DNA of 64,000 nt from Rhodobiaceae bacterium (GTDB lineage: Bacteria; Pseudomonadota; Alphaproteobacteria; Rhizobiales; Tepidamorphaceae), in the NCBI GenBank assembly GCA_020637855.1, contig JACKJR010000003.1, forward strand, positions 1-64,000. The letters are read 5' to 3'. This document shows positions 1 through 8,261 of the stretch, piece after piece (the stretch's first letter is position 1; each line of letters begins with the position of its first letter). A model generated the notes under the pieces. That model was not told the DNA's origin and did not search any database. It was given only the letters and a program-made list of their open reading frames with translations. Position numbers and translations under genes: made by a program.

Positions 1-54
1 CCGGGTGATTTGCCTGGTGCGGTTTGGTCTGCGAGAGGAGGCAAGAACAACTCC

Positions 55-654
55 ATGAATGAGACAAGCCCCTCCGGACAGTCCTCACGTCATGCCGCCA
101 GGCAGGCGAAATCAGGGAAAAAAGCCGGAAAGCAGCCGCTTCCGCTGACCACGTCGCGCGAGGAATTGCTGGTTGACGGCAGCGATCACGCTTTCCGCGA
201 ACTGGTGCACGAGCTGTTCGCCTTCTTCGCCCGGCACGAGGAAATCCGCTCCGGCCATGGCCGCTATATCGGTCTGCGCGGCATCGAATACACGGTGCTG
301 ATTTCAATCGGACATCTCGGCAATTACGGCGACGTGAATATCAAAACCATCGCTGATCACCTGCACCTGTCTGGCGCGTTCATAACGACGGTGACCAACC
401 GGCTCTCCGATTACGGGCTGGTGGAGAAGACGACGGATGTGGCCGATGCGCGCCGCGTGATGCTGGCGATCACGCCGAAAGGCTATACGCTTCTGGAGAA
501 GCTCGCCCCGGTTCAGCGTCAGGTCAACGACGTCGAATTCGGTAGTCTAGACGCCAAGGATTTCGAACACCTTCTCGCCATCGCGCGCAAGCTGGTGGAC
601 AGCAGCAGCCAGGCGGTGGCGCTGCAAAAATACCTGAATCAGACGGCCGGATAG
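55..654 (+). CDS. MarR-family transcriptional regulator (copy 1)
   Basis: Winged-helix regulator of 199 aa. The wHTH spans about residues 75-145, with the wing signature DARRVMLAITPKG at 131-143. The N-terminal 30 residues are Lys/Ser-rich and probably disordered. ATG 55 is preferred because GAGGAGG lies at 35-41; an in-frame TTG at 10 is the alternative. It resembles the second MarR gene at 40332-40925, with strong matches around the dimerisation helix and the GI-Y-L-ISI segment, so the two are paralogues. The 27-bp gap to the next gene suggests co-transcription with the AA_synth and amidohydrolase genes, which it may control. Ligand unknown; MarR proteins in catabolic clusters often sense aromatic acids or CoA thioesters. 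Confidence 0.85.
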   Translation: MNETSPSGQSSRHAARQAKSGKKAGKQPLPLTTSREELLVDGSDHAFRELVHELFAFFARHEEIRSGHGRYIGLRGIEYTVLISIGHLGNYGDVNIKTIADHLHLSGAFITTVTNRLSDYGLVEKTTDVADARRVMLAITPKGYTLLEKLAPVQRQVNDVEFGSLDAKDFEHLLAIARKLVDSSSQAVALQKYLNQTAG

Positions 655-681
655 AGCCGGAATATAGCGAGGGAGGGGGCT

Positions 682-1254
682 ATGAAGCTCACGATACGCC
701 GCGAGTTCACGATCATTGAGGACATGCTGCAGGACTTCGGCCAGCCGGCGGAACCGCGCTTGCGCAAGGCGGCGATCGTGACAGTGATCGAGAACCCCTA
801 TGCCGGCAAATTCACTTCGGACCTGTCCGGCATGATCGCGGCCAGCGTGCCGCTGGGGGAGGCCATGGCGGCTCGGATCGCGGGTGCGATCGGCGATGAA
901 GAGGTGCAGAGCTACGGCAAGGGCGGCATCGTCGGCACATCGGGCGAGCAGGAACACGCCAACGCACTGCTGACCACGGCTTTTGCCAACCCGTTCCGCG
1001 ACGCGATAGGTGGCGGCAATGCGTGGATTTCATCCATGACCAAGGTCGCGGCGCCCGGTACGATGATCGACATCCCGATGAACCACAAGCACGACGTTTA
1101 TGTCCGCTCGCACTATGATGGCATGTCGCTGGTGCTGCCCGGCGCACCGCTGCCCGACGAGGTTGCGATCATCTTCTGTGTCGCCAGCCGCGGGCGCATC
1201 AATGCCCGTGTCGGCGGCATGACGCACGACGAGGCTATGTCCAAGGCCGGGTAA
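682..1254 (+). CDS. AA_synth / DUF1185-family protein
   Basis: This 190-aa protein matches the amino acid synthesis family (PF06684) in length and in the pattern of Gly-rich blocks (YGKGGIVGTSGEQEHANALL near 80-100 and GGGNAWISS near 112). It has no signal peptide or membrane segment. A strong purine-rich ribosome site (gagggaggggg) precedes ATG 682. It lies 12 bp before the enamidase-like gene and is probably translated with it. Despite the family name, no reaction is firmly assigned to these proteins, as far as I know. Context suggests an accessory or ring-hydrolysis role, but that is inference. Confidence 0.75.
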   Translation: MKLTIRREFTIIEDMLQDFGQPAEPRLRKAAIVTVIENPYAGKFTSDLSGMIAASVPLGEAMAARIAGAIGDEEVQSYGKGGIVGTSGEQEHANALLTTAFANPFRDAIGGGNAWISSMTKVAAPGTMIDIPMNHKHDVYVRSHYDGMSLVLPGAPLPDEVAIIFCVASRGRINARVGGMTHDEAMSKAG

Positions 1255-1266
1255 GGAACGGATGAA

Positions 1267-2463
1267 ATGCGCACGGCAATCGTCAATATTGGCAAGGTGC
1301 TGACGGGCGATCTGGAAAACCCGGTATCGGATGCCGACAGCATCATTATGGACGGCGGGCTGATCGAGACGGTTGGCGCCGCAGGCGCATCCGGGCTCGC
1401 CGCCTGCGATGTCGTAATCGATGCCGATGGCGCGATTCTTGCGCCGGGCCTGATCGACTCCCATGTCCACATCACCTTCGGCGATTATACCCCGCGCCAG
1501 CGCACGGTGGGTTTTCTGGAAAGCTATCTGCATGGCGGTGTGACGACATCGATCACCGCTTCCGAGGTGCATGTACCCGGACGCCCAAAGGACCCCGACG
1601 GCGTCAAGGCGCTGGCGGTCGCAGCCCGACGGTGCTTTGCTGATTACCGCCCCGGCGGAATGCGTGTCCATGCCGGCTCCGTTATTCTGGAACCCGGCCT
1701 GCGGGAGGATGATTTTGCCGATCTCGCGCGCCAGGGCGTATGGCTCGCCAAGGCCGGCTTCGGCGCCTTCGCGGACCCGTCCGAATACGCGCCATACGTT
1801 GAGATGGCGAAGCGCCACGGCATGATAACAACCATGCACACCGGCGGGTCGTCGATCCCAGGATCGTCCGGCATCTGGGCCGATCATGTGCTGGCGGCCG
1901 ATCCGCATGTGTCGTTTCACGTCAATGGTGGGCCGGTGGCCATTCCCGATGAGGACTTTCCGCGCCTCGTCGATCAGTCGGAAATCGCGCTTCAGATCTG
2001 CACCGCCGGAAACCTGCGCACCACGCTTCTGGTTGCGGAATTGCTGGCGGAGAAGAGCCGCCTCGATCGCTTGCTGACGGCAACCGACACGCCGACCGGA
2101 AGCGGTATCATGCCGCTTGGCATGCTCTACACGATCACCCACCTGTGCGCGCTGGGCGGCATGGAGCCGGAGATCGCCGTGGCGACGGCCACGGGAAACA
2201 ACGCCCGTGTCTACAGGCTCAACAGCGGCATCATCGCGCGGAATAAGGACGCGGACGTTATCCTGCTGGATGCCTGCGCCGGCGGCTCGAAGAACGATGC
2301 GCTTGCCGCCATCGCCAATGGCGATATTCCCGCCGTTGGCGCCGTCGTGACCGCCGGCGTGCCGCGTTTTGTCGGGCGAAGCCGCAACACGCCAGCTTCC
2401 ATTAAGAGGATTCGTGTGGCTGAATGCCGGATTGTGAACGATTTTTCCGGGGCGGCGCACTGA
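1267..2463 (+). CDS. Enamidase-like metal-dependent amidohydrolase
   Basis: Amidohydrolase-superfamily enzyme of 398 aa. Metal-site motifs: HVH (H66, H68), HTGG (H191), HVNGG (H218) and ATDTPTGSG (D274). Blocks such as LHGGVTT, PGRPKD, HTGGSSIPGSS and ATGNNARVY closely resemble, from memory, Eubacterium barkeri enamidase, which opens 1,4,5,6-tetrahydro-6-oxonicotinate to 2-formylglutarate and ammonium. K162 lies near the position expected for the bridging carboxylate. AAGGA lies 9 bp before ATG 1267; an upstream ATG at 1262 is out of frame. The adjacent Mo-hydroxylase operon fits N-heterocycle breakdown. The exact substrate is unproven; a related cyclic amide or lactam hydrolase is possible. 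Confidence 0.8.
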   Translation: MRTAIVNIGKVLTGDLENPVSDADSIIMDGGLIETVGAAGASGLAACDVVIDADGAILAPGLIDSHVHITFGDYTPRQRTVGFLESYLHGGVTTSITASEVHVPGRPKDPDGVKALAVAARRCFADYRPGGMRVHAGSVILEPGLREDDFADLARQGVWLAKAGFGAFADPSEYAPYVEMAKRHGMITTMHTGGSSIPGSSGIWADHVLAADPHVSFHVNGGPVAIPDEDFPRLVDQSEIALQICTAGNLRTTLLVAELLAEKSRLDRLLTATDTPTGSGIMPLGMLYTITHLCALGGMEPEIAVATATGNNARVYRLNSGIIARNKDADVILLDACAGGSKNDALAAIANGDIPAVGAVVTAGVPRFVGRSRNTPASIKRIRVAECRIVNDFSGAAH

Positions 2464-2502
2464 AGCCTGCCGATTGCGATTGCGCCGGGGCACGAGGGTT
2501 CC

Positions 2503-3495
2503 TTGTCTTCGACAGCGATCAGGAAAAACAAGGCCGAGGGGGCCGCGCAGCCGGAGCCTGAAACCAGCCGGCCGAGGCCCGAACGCCACTGCTCGGTCCG
2601 CAAGACCGTCGAAATCGTGCTCGACAGCTGGACCTTCCTCGTCGTGCGGGAGGCGTTTTTCGGTGTGCGGCGCTTCGACAAGTTCCAGTCGCGGCTTGGC
2701 GTTCCGCGTCAGACCCTGTCGAGCCGGCTGGCGATGCTGGCGGAGAACGGAATCCTGTTTTCGCGCAAGGGCGTGGTTCCGCGCGGGCACGAATACCTGC
2801 TGACGGAGAAGGGCAAGGATCTGTTCTCGACCATGCTGTCGCTGATGGAATTCGGCGACAAATGGCTGACAGGCGGAGAGCCGCCACCACTGACCCTGAT
2901 CCACAAGACCTGCGGTCATGTATGCCATCCGACAACAGTTTGCGCGCAATGCCACGAGCCGGTCGGTGCAAGGGAGGTCAGCTTCCGCGATGGTCCCGGC
3001 GCGGGGTTCTCTGCGTTCGAAGTGAAGAACCGTTTCCGGCGCAGTTCGGACACCACACTGCTGCAGCGTGTCCGCCCGTGCTCGGTTGCCCGCAGCCTGC
3101 AGATCATCGGCGACCGCTGGAGCTTCCTGATCCTGCGTGAGGGCTGGTTCGGGGTGCGCCGTTTCGACGAGATGATGGAGAAGCTGGGCATCTCCAGCAA
3201 CATCCTGGCCGACCGTCTTTCGCGGCTTGTCGAGGCGGGTGTTTTCCGCAAGGAGCGCTATGGTGGAGGGGACCGGTTTGAATACCGGTTCACGGACATG
3301 GGGCACGACCTCTACAAGCCGATGATCGTGATGATGCGCTGGGGCGATCGCTGGCTGTCCGAAGGGCGTTCTCCGCTGAGGTTGCGCCACCGCAATTGCG
3401 GTCAGGATTTCGAACCGCAGGTGGTTTGCAGCCATTGCTGCGGGGAGATCGCGGCGCGCGATACCGACTACGAACTGACCTATCAAATCGATTGA
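2503..3495 (+). CDS. Double HxlR-domain regulator with paired Cys motifs
   Basis: A 330-aa protein made of two consecutive HxlR winged-helix units (about 29-125 and 191-285). Each is followed by a short Cys cluster resembling a zinc ribbon: C137, C141, C147, C150 in the first half and C299, C309, C312 in the second (pattern CG...VCxxC). The matching pattern WxFLxxRExxFGVRRFD in both halves shows internal duplication. Ordinary HxlR proteins are about 110-150 aa and dimerise; this one could act as a covalent pseudo-dimer. The TTG start at 2503 has gaggg 5 bp upstream. The 39-bp gap from the amidohydrolase gene suggests it ends that operon and may regulate the hydroxylase operon that follows. 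Confidence 0.85.
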   Translation: MSSTAIRKNKAEGAAQPEPETSRPRPERHCSVRKTVEIVLDSWTFLVVREAFFGVRRFDKFQSRLGVPRQTLSSRLAMLAENGILFSRKGVVPRGHEYLLTEKGKDLFSTMLSLMEFGDKWLTGGEPPPLTLIHKTCGHVCHPTTVCAQCHEPVGAREVSFRDGPGAGFSAFEVKNRFRRSSDTTLLQRVRPCSVARSLQIIGDRWSFLILREGWFGVRRFDEMMEKLGISSNILADRLSRLVEAGVFRKERYGGGDRFEYRFTDMGHDLYKPMIVMMRWGDRWLSEGRSPLRLRHRNCGQDFEPQVVCSHCCGEIAARDTDYELTYQID

Positions 3496-3703
3496 GTTGC
3501 AGAGGGCGTTCCGCCCACTGCGAAGGGCTGTATCTATTCAGTGGCCGCAAAATCGTCTATCAATGCAAGTGACTGATTTTGTTCGCATACGGAAATTTTC
3601 CGCAAATAAGTACGAAAATTCGAAATATACCCCTTCAAATGGATTCCATTCGAATTTAAAGTCTACTAACAAAAGTCAAAAAAGGGCGGCGTTGGAGAGG
3701 CTG
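3496..3703 (+). promoter_or_regulatory. AT-rich leader with palindromes before hydroxylase-1 operon
   Basis: 208 bp markedly richer in A+T than the flanking genes, as expected for a promoter. It contains an imperfect palindrome with 9-bp arms around ATT (arms 3634-3642 and 3646-3654, one mismatch) and a smaller repeat CGGAAA-T-TTTCCG (3590-3602). Either could bind the MarR or HxlR regulators encoded just upstream. A reading frame open from 3497 runs into the crotonase gene, but its composition and the ribosome site at 3694-3700 argue that translation starts at 3704. No clear -35/-10 pair stands out. Confidence 0.45.
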
Positions 3704-4471
3704 ATGGACGAGCTCCTGTGTGAAATCGCAAATGGGGTTGCGGTCGTAACCATGAATCGGCCTGCGCAGCGCAATGCCATGACGCTTGCCATGTGGCGCG
3801 GCATCGGTGAGCTTTTCGAAAAGCTCGATGCTGATCGCTGCGTCCGCGCGATCATGCTCACGGGTGCGGGGGAGGATTTCTCCGCAGGCGCGGATATCGG
3901 TGAATTCGGTGCCATCCGCGACGATACGGCCCAGGCGGTGGCATACGAGGAAGCCGTCGATTTCGGCTGCGGCGCCATCGCGGCTGCCGGAAAGCCCGTG
4001 GTTGCCGCGACGAAGGGCTACTGCCTTGGAGGTGGGGCGCATCTGGCGATGTCCTGCGATTTTCGTTTCTCCCATGCCAACGCGGTTTTCGGTATCCCCG
4101 CAGCGCGGTTGTCCATCGTGTACGGAGTTCAGGGGACGCGGAAGCTGCTGTCGCTCGTCGGGCTGACCGAGGCCAAGCGGATCATGTATTCCGCTGAACG
4201 CTTCGATGCGGCACATGCCCTGTCGACGGGTTTTGTCGATCATGTGTCGGGCCAGCCGATGGCCGATGCAATGGATTTTGCACTGAAGCTTTCAGACAAC
4301 GCGCCTTTGTCGATACGTGGCGCCAAATACATTCTCACGTCATCGGCACTTGGAACGTTTGATCCGCGGGAGGCCGACCGGCTGATCAATGCGGCGTCAG
4401 CCAGCGCTGATTATCGCGAGGGCAGGGAGGCATTCGCCGAGAAGCGCCCACCACGGTTCAAGGGTGAGTGA
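3704..4471 (+). CDS. Crotonase-superfamily protein (enoyl-CoA hydratase/isomerase-like)
   Basis: Crotonase-fold protein of 255 aa with the oxyanion-hole segments DFSAGADI (about 59-65) and GYCLGGGAHLAMSCD (about 105-119). The two glutamates used by classical enoyl-CoA hydratases are absent: the first aligned position is H113 (GGGAH) and the second A133 (FGIPAARL). It is therefore unlikely to be a simple hydratase; isomerase, hydrolase or retro-Claisen activity on a CoA ester is possible. GGAGAGG at 3694-3700 supports ATG 3704. It is the first gene of a tight operon with hydroxylase 1, an SDR and a ligase. Confidence 0.8.
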   Translation: MDELLCEIANGVAVVTMNRPAQRNAMTLAMWRGIGELFEKLDADRCVRAIMLTGAGEDFSAGADIGEFGAIRDDTAQAVAYEEAVDFGCGAIAAAGKPVVAATKGYCLGGGAHLAMSCDFRFSHANAVFGIPAARLSIVYGVQGTRKLLSLVGLTEAKRIMYSAERFDAAHALSTGFVDHVSGQPMADAMDFALKLSDNAPLSIRGAKYILTSSALGTFDPREADRLINAASASADYREGREAFAEKRPPRFKGE

Positions 4472-4477
4472 GCCGAC

Positions 4478-5347
4478 ATGAAACCGGCGCCATTCGAATA
4501 CGTCCGCGCAGCCAGCGTCCGCGAAGCCATAGCGCTGCTCGATCACGACGATGCCAAGATCATCGCCGGTGGGCAAAGCCTCGTTCCGATGATGAATTTC
4601 CGTCTGGCCCAGCCGGAGCGGATTGTCGACATCAATGCGATTGCCGAGCTGTCCGGCATCCGCGAAGACGGATCGGATATCGTGATCGGTTCGCTGGTGC
4701 GGCATGCCGAAGCCATGCGTTCGCCGCTGCTTGCCCGCCATTTCCCGGTGATCGCGGAAGCGATGCACCATGTCGCGCATCTTGCGATCCGAAATCGCGG
4801 CACTATCGGCGGTAGTCTCGTCCACGCCGATCCGTCTGCCGAGTGGCCGCTGCTGGTCGCGCTTCTCGATGGCGAGATCGTCGCCGAGGGACCAGACGGG
4901 TGCCGCACCGTGAAGGCTGACGAATTCTTTGTTGCACCGCTCGTTACGGAAATCGATGAGACCGAAATCCTTGTGGCTGTCCGGTTCCCGAAGCCTGCTC
5001 CGGGCGCAGGCATGGCATTCGACGAGGTGGCGCGCCGGGCCGGCGATTTCGCGGTCGCTTCAGCGGGAGCGCTCGTAAGTGTTGAGGATGGCGTAATGCG
5101 CGAAGTGCGCGTTGCCCTCGGCGGTGTCGGAGACGGGCCGGTGCGCGCCACTGCTGTGGAGGAAGAGCTGACCGGACGGGTTGCGGACAAGGTTTCGATC
5201 TCTGACACGGTTGAACTCGCCTGCGAGGGGCTGGAACCGGAAACCGACATCCATGCATCGGCCGAGTACCGATTGAGTCTGGTGCCCGTCCTCGTCAGGC
5301 GTGTGCTGGAGAGGGCTGTGTTGCGTGCTGGCGCAGGTGCGGCATGA
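4478..5347 (+). CDS. Mo hydroxylase 1, FAD-binding medium subunit (CoxM-like)
   Basis: 289-aa FAD subunit of a three-subunit xanthine-dehydrogenase-family hydroxylase. FAD motifs are IAGGQSLVPMM (about 29-39) and IRNRGTIGGSLVHADPSAEWP region (about 106-126). The CO-dehydrogenase flavoprotein C-terminal domain follows from about 180. There is no Cys-rich [4Fe-4S] insertion of the type found in 4-hydroxybenzoyl-CoA reductase. The start lies 6 bp after the crotonase stop, and the stop overlaps the next ATG by 4 bp, implying translational coupling. It passes electrons from the 2Fe-2S subunit to an unknown acceptor. Confidence 0.92.
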   Translation: MKPAPFEYVRAASVREAIALLDHDDAKIIAGGQSLVPMMNFRLAQPERIVDINAIAELSGIREDGSDIVIGSLVRHAEAMRSPLLARHFPVIAEAMHHVAHLAIRNRGTIGGSLVHADPSAEWPLLVALLDGEIVAEGPDGCRTVKADEFFVAPLVTEIDETEILVAVRFPKPAPGAGMAFDEVARRAGDFAVASAGALVSVEDGVMREVRVALGGVGDGPVRATAVEEELTGRVADKVSISDTVELACEGLEPETDIHASAEYRLSLVPVLVRRVLERAVLRAGAGAA

Positions 5348-5829
5348 GCGCGCGCGTGGACATCACCATGACACTGAACGGCGAAGAGATCGTCGAGACG
5401 GTGGAGCCGCGCATGCTGTTGTCGGACTTCCTGCGCGACCGGCTTGGTCTGACCGGCACGCATGTCGGCTGCGAGCACGGTGTCTGCGGTGCATGCACGA
5501 TCCGGCTCAATGGGGTCACAGCCCGCTCGTGCCTGACGTTTGCGGTTCAAGCCGATGGCGCGCGCATCGAGACGGTCGAGCATCTGGGAACGGTCTCTTC
5601 GCTGGGGCGCATCCAGCAGGCTTTCCGCAAGCATCATGCGCTGCAGTGCGGTTTTTGCACGCCCGGGTTCCTGATGACGGTTCAGGAGATGCTGGAAACC
5701 CTTCCTCTCGATACGGATGAGGAAATCCGCGACGCGCTGTCCGGAAACATCTGCCGCTGCACCGGCTACGAACACATTGTGCGTGCGGTGCGCGAACTCG
5801 CCGACGAACGCGAGGGGGCGGCCGCATGA
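5344..5829 (+). CDS. Mo hydroxylase 1, 2Fe-2S small subunit (CoxS-like)
   Basis: 161-aa iron-sulfur subunit with two [2Fe-2S] sites: a plant-ferredoxin-type CEHGVCGAC...C motif (about 44-64) and the helical-domain pair CGFC...CRC (about 101-139). It relays electrons from the molybdenum site to FAD. ATG 5344 overlaps the FAD-subunit stop (ATGA). No export signal is seen, so the complex is probably cytoplasmic. Confidence 0.93.
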   Translation: MSARVDITMTLNGEEIVETVEPRMLLSDFLRDRLGLTGTHVGCEHGVCGACTIRLNGVTARSCLTFAVQADGARIETVEHLGTVSSLGRIQQAFRKHHALQCGFCTPGFLMTVQEMLETLPLDTDEEIRDALSGNICRCTGYEHIVRAVRELADEREGAAA

Positions 5830-5845
5830 AGAGGCCCGGGCGTCC

Positions 5846-8260
5846 ATGAACGAGCTTCCGCGCAAGACACAGGGCCTTGGAGATGAAGCGCTTGCCATGG
5901 CGCGTCCGAAATATGTCGGCAAGGCGGTCCAGCGTCTGGAGGACCCCCGGCTACTGACGGGGGCGGGACGCTATGTTGCCGATATCCGTCTCGATCGGAT
6001 GGTTCATGCCGCCTTCCTGCGCAGCGATCAGGCGCACGCGCGTATTTCGGCAATGGATTGCGATGCCGCGCGCGCAATGCCGGGTGTGATCGGCGTTTTC
6101 ACGGCAGAGGATTTTGCAGACATCCCGGTCATTTCCGCGCCATCGCGCATGCGCGATTATCGCGCGACCAAATGCACCGTGCTTGCGGCGGACAAGGTCC
6201 GCTACGTGGGCGAGCCCGTGGCGGTGGTGATCGCCCGTGACCGCTACATCGCCGAAGACGCGCTGGCGCTCATCGAAGTGGACTGGGAGCCGTTGGATGT
6301 CGCCGCGGATGCGGAAAGTGCCGCACACAGTAATGCTCCGCTGCTGCACGAGGAGCTTGGCACCAACATTCTCTTCGAGCGTGTATTCGAGACCGGTTCT
6401 GCGGATGATGAAATGGCGGCGGCACCGCACCGGGTTTCCGGACGCTTCCGCATTCACCGGAAAACCCCACTTGCCATAGAACCGCGCAGCTACGTCGCCG
6501 AACCCGACCGGGCGAATGATGGGCTGACGCTGCACGGGTCAACGCAGGTTCCCGGCATCATTCGTGACATCCTGTCCGGATTGCTGGACTTGCCCGGCAA
6601 CCGGATCAGGGTCGTCGCGCCGGATGTCGGTGGTGGGTTTGGCGGCAAGGGATCGTTGTATCCGGAAGAAATCGCCGTCTGCGCGCTGGCCCGCAAGCTT
6701 GCGCGTCCGGTGAAATGGGTCAGCGACCGCAGCGAGGATTTGTGCTCGACCAGCCAGGGTTTCGACGAGACCATCGAGGCCGAGTTGGGTTTTGCCGATG
6801 ATGGAACGCTGATCGCCCTCAAGGGGCAGGTGACCGGCGATGTCGGTGCGTATTCGATCTATCCATGGACGGCGGCGCTGGAGCCGGTTCAGGTTGTCAG
6901 TTTCCTGCCAGGCCCCTACCGCATCCCTCACTATCGCGGCGAGGTGAAGGGTGTTGCGACACCGAAACCGCCGACCGGGCCGTATCGCGGTGTCGGGCGT
7001 CCGGCATCGGTCTTCGTGACCGAGCGCCTTATCGACATGGCGGCAGCACATCTGGGGATCGATCCCGCCGAGATGCGGCGCAGGAATCTGGTTTCAGAGA
7101 CTGAGTTTCCCTACCGCATCGGGTCCGGGATCGTGTGGGACCGGTCCGGTTTCGCCGAATGCCTGGACGAAGCGTGTTCGCGGGTCGGATACGAAGGCTT
7201 GCGCAGACTGCAACAGGAGGCGCGCGCGGCGGGCCGCTGGTTCGGCATCGGCATCGCGACCTATGCCGAACTGACTGGCATCGGATCGCGCATCTCCGTT
7301 GCTCCGGGCATGCCGATCAACACCGGAACCGAGACCGCGTCGATCCGGATCGATTCAACCGGCGCCGTGACAGCCACATTTGCGGTTGCCTCGCATGGGC
7401 AAAGCCTGGAGACGACGCTGGCGCAGATCGTGGCGGAGGAACTGGGCGTACGGCCCGAGGACGTTCGCGTCGTGCATGGCGACAGCGGCGCGACGTCACA
7501 TGGAACCGGGACTTACGCAAGCCGCAGTGCGGTGCTCGGTGGCGGAGCGGCGATCGTTACGTCGCGTGTTCTTCGCGACAAGATCAGGCGTGTCGCATCG
7601 CATTTGCTGGAAGCTGCGGCCGAGGACATCGAAACAGGCGACGGCCGCGTTTTTGTGACCGGCACGGACAAGTCGATGAGCTTCGCCGAGGTGGCGCACG
7701 CGGTCTATTCGGACATGAAGGCGCTGCCGGCAGACGCCCGCGAAATCCTCGAGGCGAGTGAGAGCTTTGATCCCGTCACCGGGACCACCACGACAGCAAC
7801 GCATATCGCAACCGTCGAGATCGACCCCGAGACGTTTGCCGTGAAAATCGGCCGCTATCTGGTTGCCGAGGACTGCGGACGAATGATCAATCCGCTGGTG
7901 GTCGATGGTCAGGTGCATGGCGGCGTTGCTCAGGGGATCGGTGCCGCGTTGCTGGAGGAACTCAGCTACGACAGGACCGGGCAGCTGCTGACAGGCAGCC
8001 TCGCTGACTACACGGTGCCCACGGCCGTCGAGGTGCCTCATATCGATGTCGTCCATCTGGAGACCGAGCTGCCGGGCAATCCGGGGGGATTTCGAGGCAT
8101 GGGCGAGGGCGGAACCATCGGTGCGCCGGCGGCGATTGCCAACGCGATCAGCGATGCGCTGTCGCCACTGGGTGTTGGCGTGACGGAACTGCCCGTCACG
8201 CCGGAGCGGCTGTTCCGGCTCGTGTCGGAAGCACGCAACAAGACAGATACGGAGAAATGA
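5846..8260 (+). CDS. Mo hydroxylase 1, molybdopterin-binding large subunit
   Basis: 804-aa catalytic subunit. Visible features: N-terminal a/b hammerhead domain (RLEDPRLLTGAGRY, about 30-43), cofactor loops PDVGGGFGGKG and GPYRGVGRP, and the C-terminal FRGMGEGGTIGAP with the conserved active-site Glu. The AYRCSFR loop of true CO dehydrogenase is absent, so the substrate is organic, most likely an azaarene or similar ring hydroxylated with water as oxygen source. ATG 5846 follows the small-subunit stop by 16 bp; the frame is open further upstream, but only overlapping that subunit. Downstream SDR and ligase genes suggest the product becomes a CoA ester. Confidence 0.9.
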   Translation: MNELPRKTQGLGDEALAMARPKYVGKAVQRLEDPRLLTGAGRYVADIRLDRMVHAAFLRSDQAHARISAMDCDAARAMPGVIGVFTAEDFADIPVISAPSRMRDYRATKCTVLAADKVRYVGEPVAVVIARDRYIAEDALALIEVDWEPLDVAADAESAAHSNAPLLHEELGTNILFERVFETGSADDEMAAAPHRVSGRFRIHRKTPLAIEPRSYVAEPDRANDGLTLHGSTQVPGIIRDILSGLLDLPGNRIRVVAPDVGGGFGGKGSLYPEEIAVCALARKLARPVKWVSDRSEDLCSTSQGFDETIEAELGFADDGTLIALKGQVTGDVGAYSIYPWTAALEPVQVVSFLPGPYRIPHYRGEVKGVATPKPPTGPYRGVGRPASVFVTERLIDMAAAHLGIDPAEMRRRNLVSETEFPYRIGSGIVWDRSGFAECLDEACSRVGYEGLRRLQQEARAAGRWFGIGIATYAELTGIGSRISVAPGMPINTGTETASIRIDSTGAVTATFAVASHGQSLETTLAQIVAEELGVRPEDVRVVHGDSGATSHGTGTYASRSAVLGGGAAIVTSRVLRDKIRRVASHLLEAAAEDIETGDGRVFVTGTDKSMSFAEVAHAVYSDMKALPADAREILEASESFDPVTGTTTTATHIATVEIDPETFAVKIGRYLVAEDCGRMINPLVVDGQVHGGVAQGIGAALLEELSYDRTGQLLTGSLADYTVPTAVEVPHIDVVHLETELPGNPGGFRGMGEGGTIGAPAAIANAISDALSPLGVGVTELPVTPERLFRLVSEARNKTDTEK

Positions 8261-8261
8261 C

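Noticed and set aside
1030..3486. Long minus-strand open frame of 818 codons
   Set aside because: Antisense to the amidohydrolase and HxlR genes; low-complexity Arg/His-rich translation without domains, as expected for a shadow frame in high-GC DNA.
4478..8260. Aerobic CO dehydrogenase (coxMSL)
   Set aside because: Subunits are CoxMSL-like, but all three large subunits lack the AYRCSFR active-site loop (GPYRGVGR, GPYRAVGR, LVRGFGG instead).
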